Assembly (NCBI GenBank): GCA_003166055.1
Contig: PMWR01000120.1
Span: 1 to 6,000, forward strand
Origin: Acidobacteriaceae bacterium
GTDB taxonomy: Bacteria > Acidobacteriota > Terriglobia > Terriglobales > Acidobacteriaceae
Length of the DNA: 6,000 nucleotides
Direction of reading: 5' to 3'
Translations under genes and position numbers: made by a program
Shown: piece after piece, positions 4,939 to 6,000 of the stretch
How the letters are laid out: each line of letters begins with the position of its first letter
Position numbering within the stretch: position 1 is the first letter of the stretch
The notes under the pieces: generated by a model
Database searches by the model: none
What the model was told of the DNA's origin: nothing
What the model saw: only the letters and a program-made list of their open reading frames with translations

Positions 4939-5808
4939 GTGCGCATTGCCTCGTGGACCCTTCTCGCAGCCTTTGCCGTCGCGCCCATCGCCGCCCAAGT
5001 CTCCCTCCCAAATTTAGGGGGACGCACCGCAGCACCGGCTCCCATCTCCATCGCCAACCATCCCGATCCAGTCGTCGGCGCGGTTGTATCCGCGGTAATG
5101 CCCGGTTTTCCCGGCCGAGGCCTGGTGAAAGGAGCGCCCTTTTCAGCGACCCAGACCACTGTCCATGAACAGACACTGGCTGATGGCACCATCATCAAAA
5201 GCACCGTAGAAGTGCGCTTGGGGCGCGACGCCGAAGGCCGCATGCGCGCTGAGGGAACGCTCAAGTCGAGCGCCGCTGCGCAGGGCCGCATCGTGTCCGT
5301 ATGGAATCCCGTCGACAGAACGGCAATCAGCTGGATCTCGGGAAATCCCTCCGCAAACTTCGCCACCGTGATCCATCTCCCCGAGTCGCAGCTCAATGGA
5401 ATGGTAAGCGCCCTCGCATCCGCCCCCCCTCCGTCGCCGGGCGCGCCCGCTCACCCCAGACTGGCCGCATCCCAACCAGCTGCTTCACCTTCCAATGCAA
5501 ACATCCAGACAGAAGCCCTGCCGCAGGACAACATCGCCGGCCTCGATGTGATTGGAACCCGTACCACCCAGGTGATTCCCGCCGGAACCGCCGACAACGA
5601 TCGCGATATCACCGTAGTCTCTGAGACCTGGACCTCGCCGGAACTGAACTACACGGTACGCCAGACCAGCAGCGACCCGCGCAGCGGAACCATCACCACC
5701 GAACTGAGCAACGTCGATCGCGTCGAGCCTGACCCCGCCCTCTTCAAAATGCCCGATGGCTACAAGGTCATGGACATCCCCCAGCCGCCCACCAGCCAGC
5801 AGCGCTAG
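4939..5808 (+). CDS. Exported hypothetical protein (289 aa), acidobacterial type
   Basis: The function is unknown. With the GTG start, residues 1-19 (MRIASWTLLAAFAVAPIAA) form a clear signal peptide, likely cut after Ala19, so the product is periplasmic or secreted. The mature protein has two conserved-looking parts. The first, about 66-135, contains APFSATQTTVHEQTLADGT, RDAEGRMRAEG and VWNPVDRTAISW. A low-complexity Pro/Ala/Ser linker follows (about 160-188). The second part, about 195-275, contains GLDVIGTRTTQVIPAG, NDRDITVVSETWTSPELN, SSDPRSGTITTELSNV and EPDPALFKMPDGYKV. I recognise this motif series from secreted hypothetical proteins of Acidobacteriota; the second half suggests a beta-rich, perhaps outer-membrane-lipoprotein-carrier-like fold, which is only a guess. 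The gene starts 85 bp after galT with a strong Shine-Dalgarno and a candidate promoter. The upstream continuation of the frame is a galT shadow and is excluded. Confidence 0.85.
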   Translation: MRIASWTLLAAFAVAPIAAQVSLPNLGGRTAAPAPISIANHPDPVVGAVVSAVMPGFPGRGLVKGAPFSATQTTVHEQTLADGTIIKSTVEVRLGRDAEGRMRAEGTLKSSAAAQGRIVSVWNPVDRTAISWISGNPSANFATVIHLPESQLNGMVSALASAPPPSPGAPAHPRLAASQPAASPSNANIQTEALPQDNIAGLDVIGTRTTQVIPAGTADNDRDITVVSETWTSPELNYTVRQTSSDPRSGTITTELSNVDRVEPDPALFKMPDGYKVMDIPQPPTSQQR

Positions 5809-5820
5809 CTCCTTCGGAGC
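5808..5820 (+). repeat. Short hairpin at the stop codon
   Basis: GCTCC (5808-5812) and GGAGC (5816-5820) pair around TTC, starting at the last base of the TAG stop. There is no T tract, so it is at most a weak mRNA-end structure. It is the first of four hairpins in a row. Confidence 0.45.
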
Positions 5821-5839
5821 GATTGGCCGGGCGTGGTAG

Positions 5840-5859
5840 GTCGGGGTTTTAACCCCGAC
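5840..5859 (+). terminator. Nine-bp perfect hairpin, possible transcript end
   Basis: GTCGGGGTT (5840-5848) and AACCCCGAC (5851-5859) pair perfectly around a two-base loop, 31 bp after the stop codon of the exported-protein gene. It is the strongest stem-loop in the window and well placed to end or protect the transcript. The lack of a following T run argues against a classic intrinsic terminator, so it may be a dispersed repeat instead. Confidence 0.5.
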
Positions 5860-5861
5860 GA

Positions 5862-5895
5862 TCATCCCGAGAGGATGAAGGCTGGGCTTCAGCCC
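5862..5895. repeat. Two further hairpins, the second a copy of the 1135 module
   Basis: TCATCC (5862-5867) and GGATGA (5873-5878) form a perfect six-bp stem around CGAGA. Next, GGGCT (5884-5888) and AGCCC (5891-5895) pair around TC. The latter with its flank matches 1135-1153 at 17 of 19 positions. Together with the two upstream hairpins this makes four stem-loops in under 90 bases, typical of intergenic repeat clusters rather than a single terminator. Confidence 0.6.
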
Positions 5896-6000
5896 CTGAG
5901 GTTCTGCCTTCCGTGGCGCAGTCTCCCCGTGCCCAGAAAACCGATCAAAATGAGGTGGGGAACCGCGGCCGGGAGGTGTGGTGAGCTCGCTGGGACTCGA

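Noticed and set aside
3843..5396. Long open frame of 517 codons on the - strand
   Set aside because: It lies antisense to galT and the 4939 gene. Its translation is Gly/Val/Ala-rich without domains, as expected from the complement of C-rich third positions.
5485..5865. Minus-strand frame starting in the hairpin cluster (MIVGVKTPTYHARP...)
   Set aside because: It begins inside repeat sequence and continues antisense to a well-supported gene; I take it as a repeat-derived artefact.

Overview
The window most likely comes from an Acidobacteriota chromosome (Acidobacteriaceae/Terriglobales type). The grounds are the GC-rich coding style, with C-heavy third positions on the + strand, two secreted proteins of types I associate with that phylum, and hairpin-rich intergenic sequence with 'GGGCTTYAGCCCCTG' modules that I recall from those genomes. 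The taxon is an inference; no rRNA or other marker gene is present.

Layout, all genes on the + strand. (1) 1-897 is the 3' part of a 6-phosphogluconate dehydrogenase gene (pentose phosphate pathway). (2) 898-1295 is a gene-free stretch with at least four hairpins, which reads as a mosaic of interspersed repeats. (3) 1296-1817 encodes a small exported protein in visibly lower-GC DNA, followed by a possible 39-residue single-pass membrane protein (1939-2058). (4) 2103-2151 is a compact promoter, TTGACA-17 bp-TATATT, overlaid by two near-identical operator-like sites 23 bp apart. (5) 2156-3744 is a three-gene cassette: a TetR-family repressor, a GyrI-like small-molecule-binding protein (ATGA overlap with the repressor gene) and a SnoaL/NTF2-like protein with a strong Shine-Dalgarno. 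(6) 3792-4853 is galT (Leloir pathway), in the same direction and 47 bp after the cassette. (7) 4939-5808 encodes a 289-residue exported protein with its own plausible promoter. (8) 5808-5895 is a run of four hairpins, the last matching the module in region 2; the rest to 6000 has no gene I can support.

How the genes fit together. The TetR protein very probably represses its own promoter and so controls the GyrI-like and SnoaL-like genes, and perhaps galT by read-through. The cassette looks like a small-molecule-responsive unit (sense, then bind or convert), but the ligand and reaction cannot be read from sequence. gnd and galT are ordinary sugar-metabolism genes and show no obvious functional tie to the cassette.
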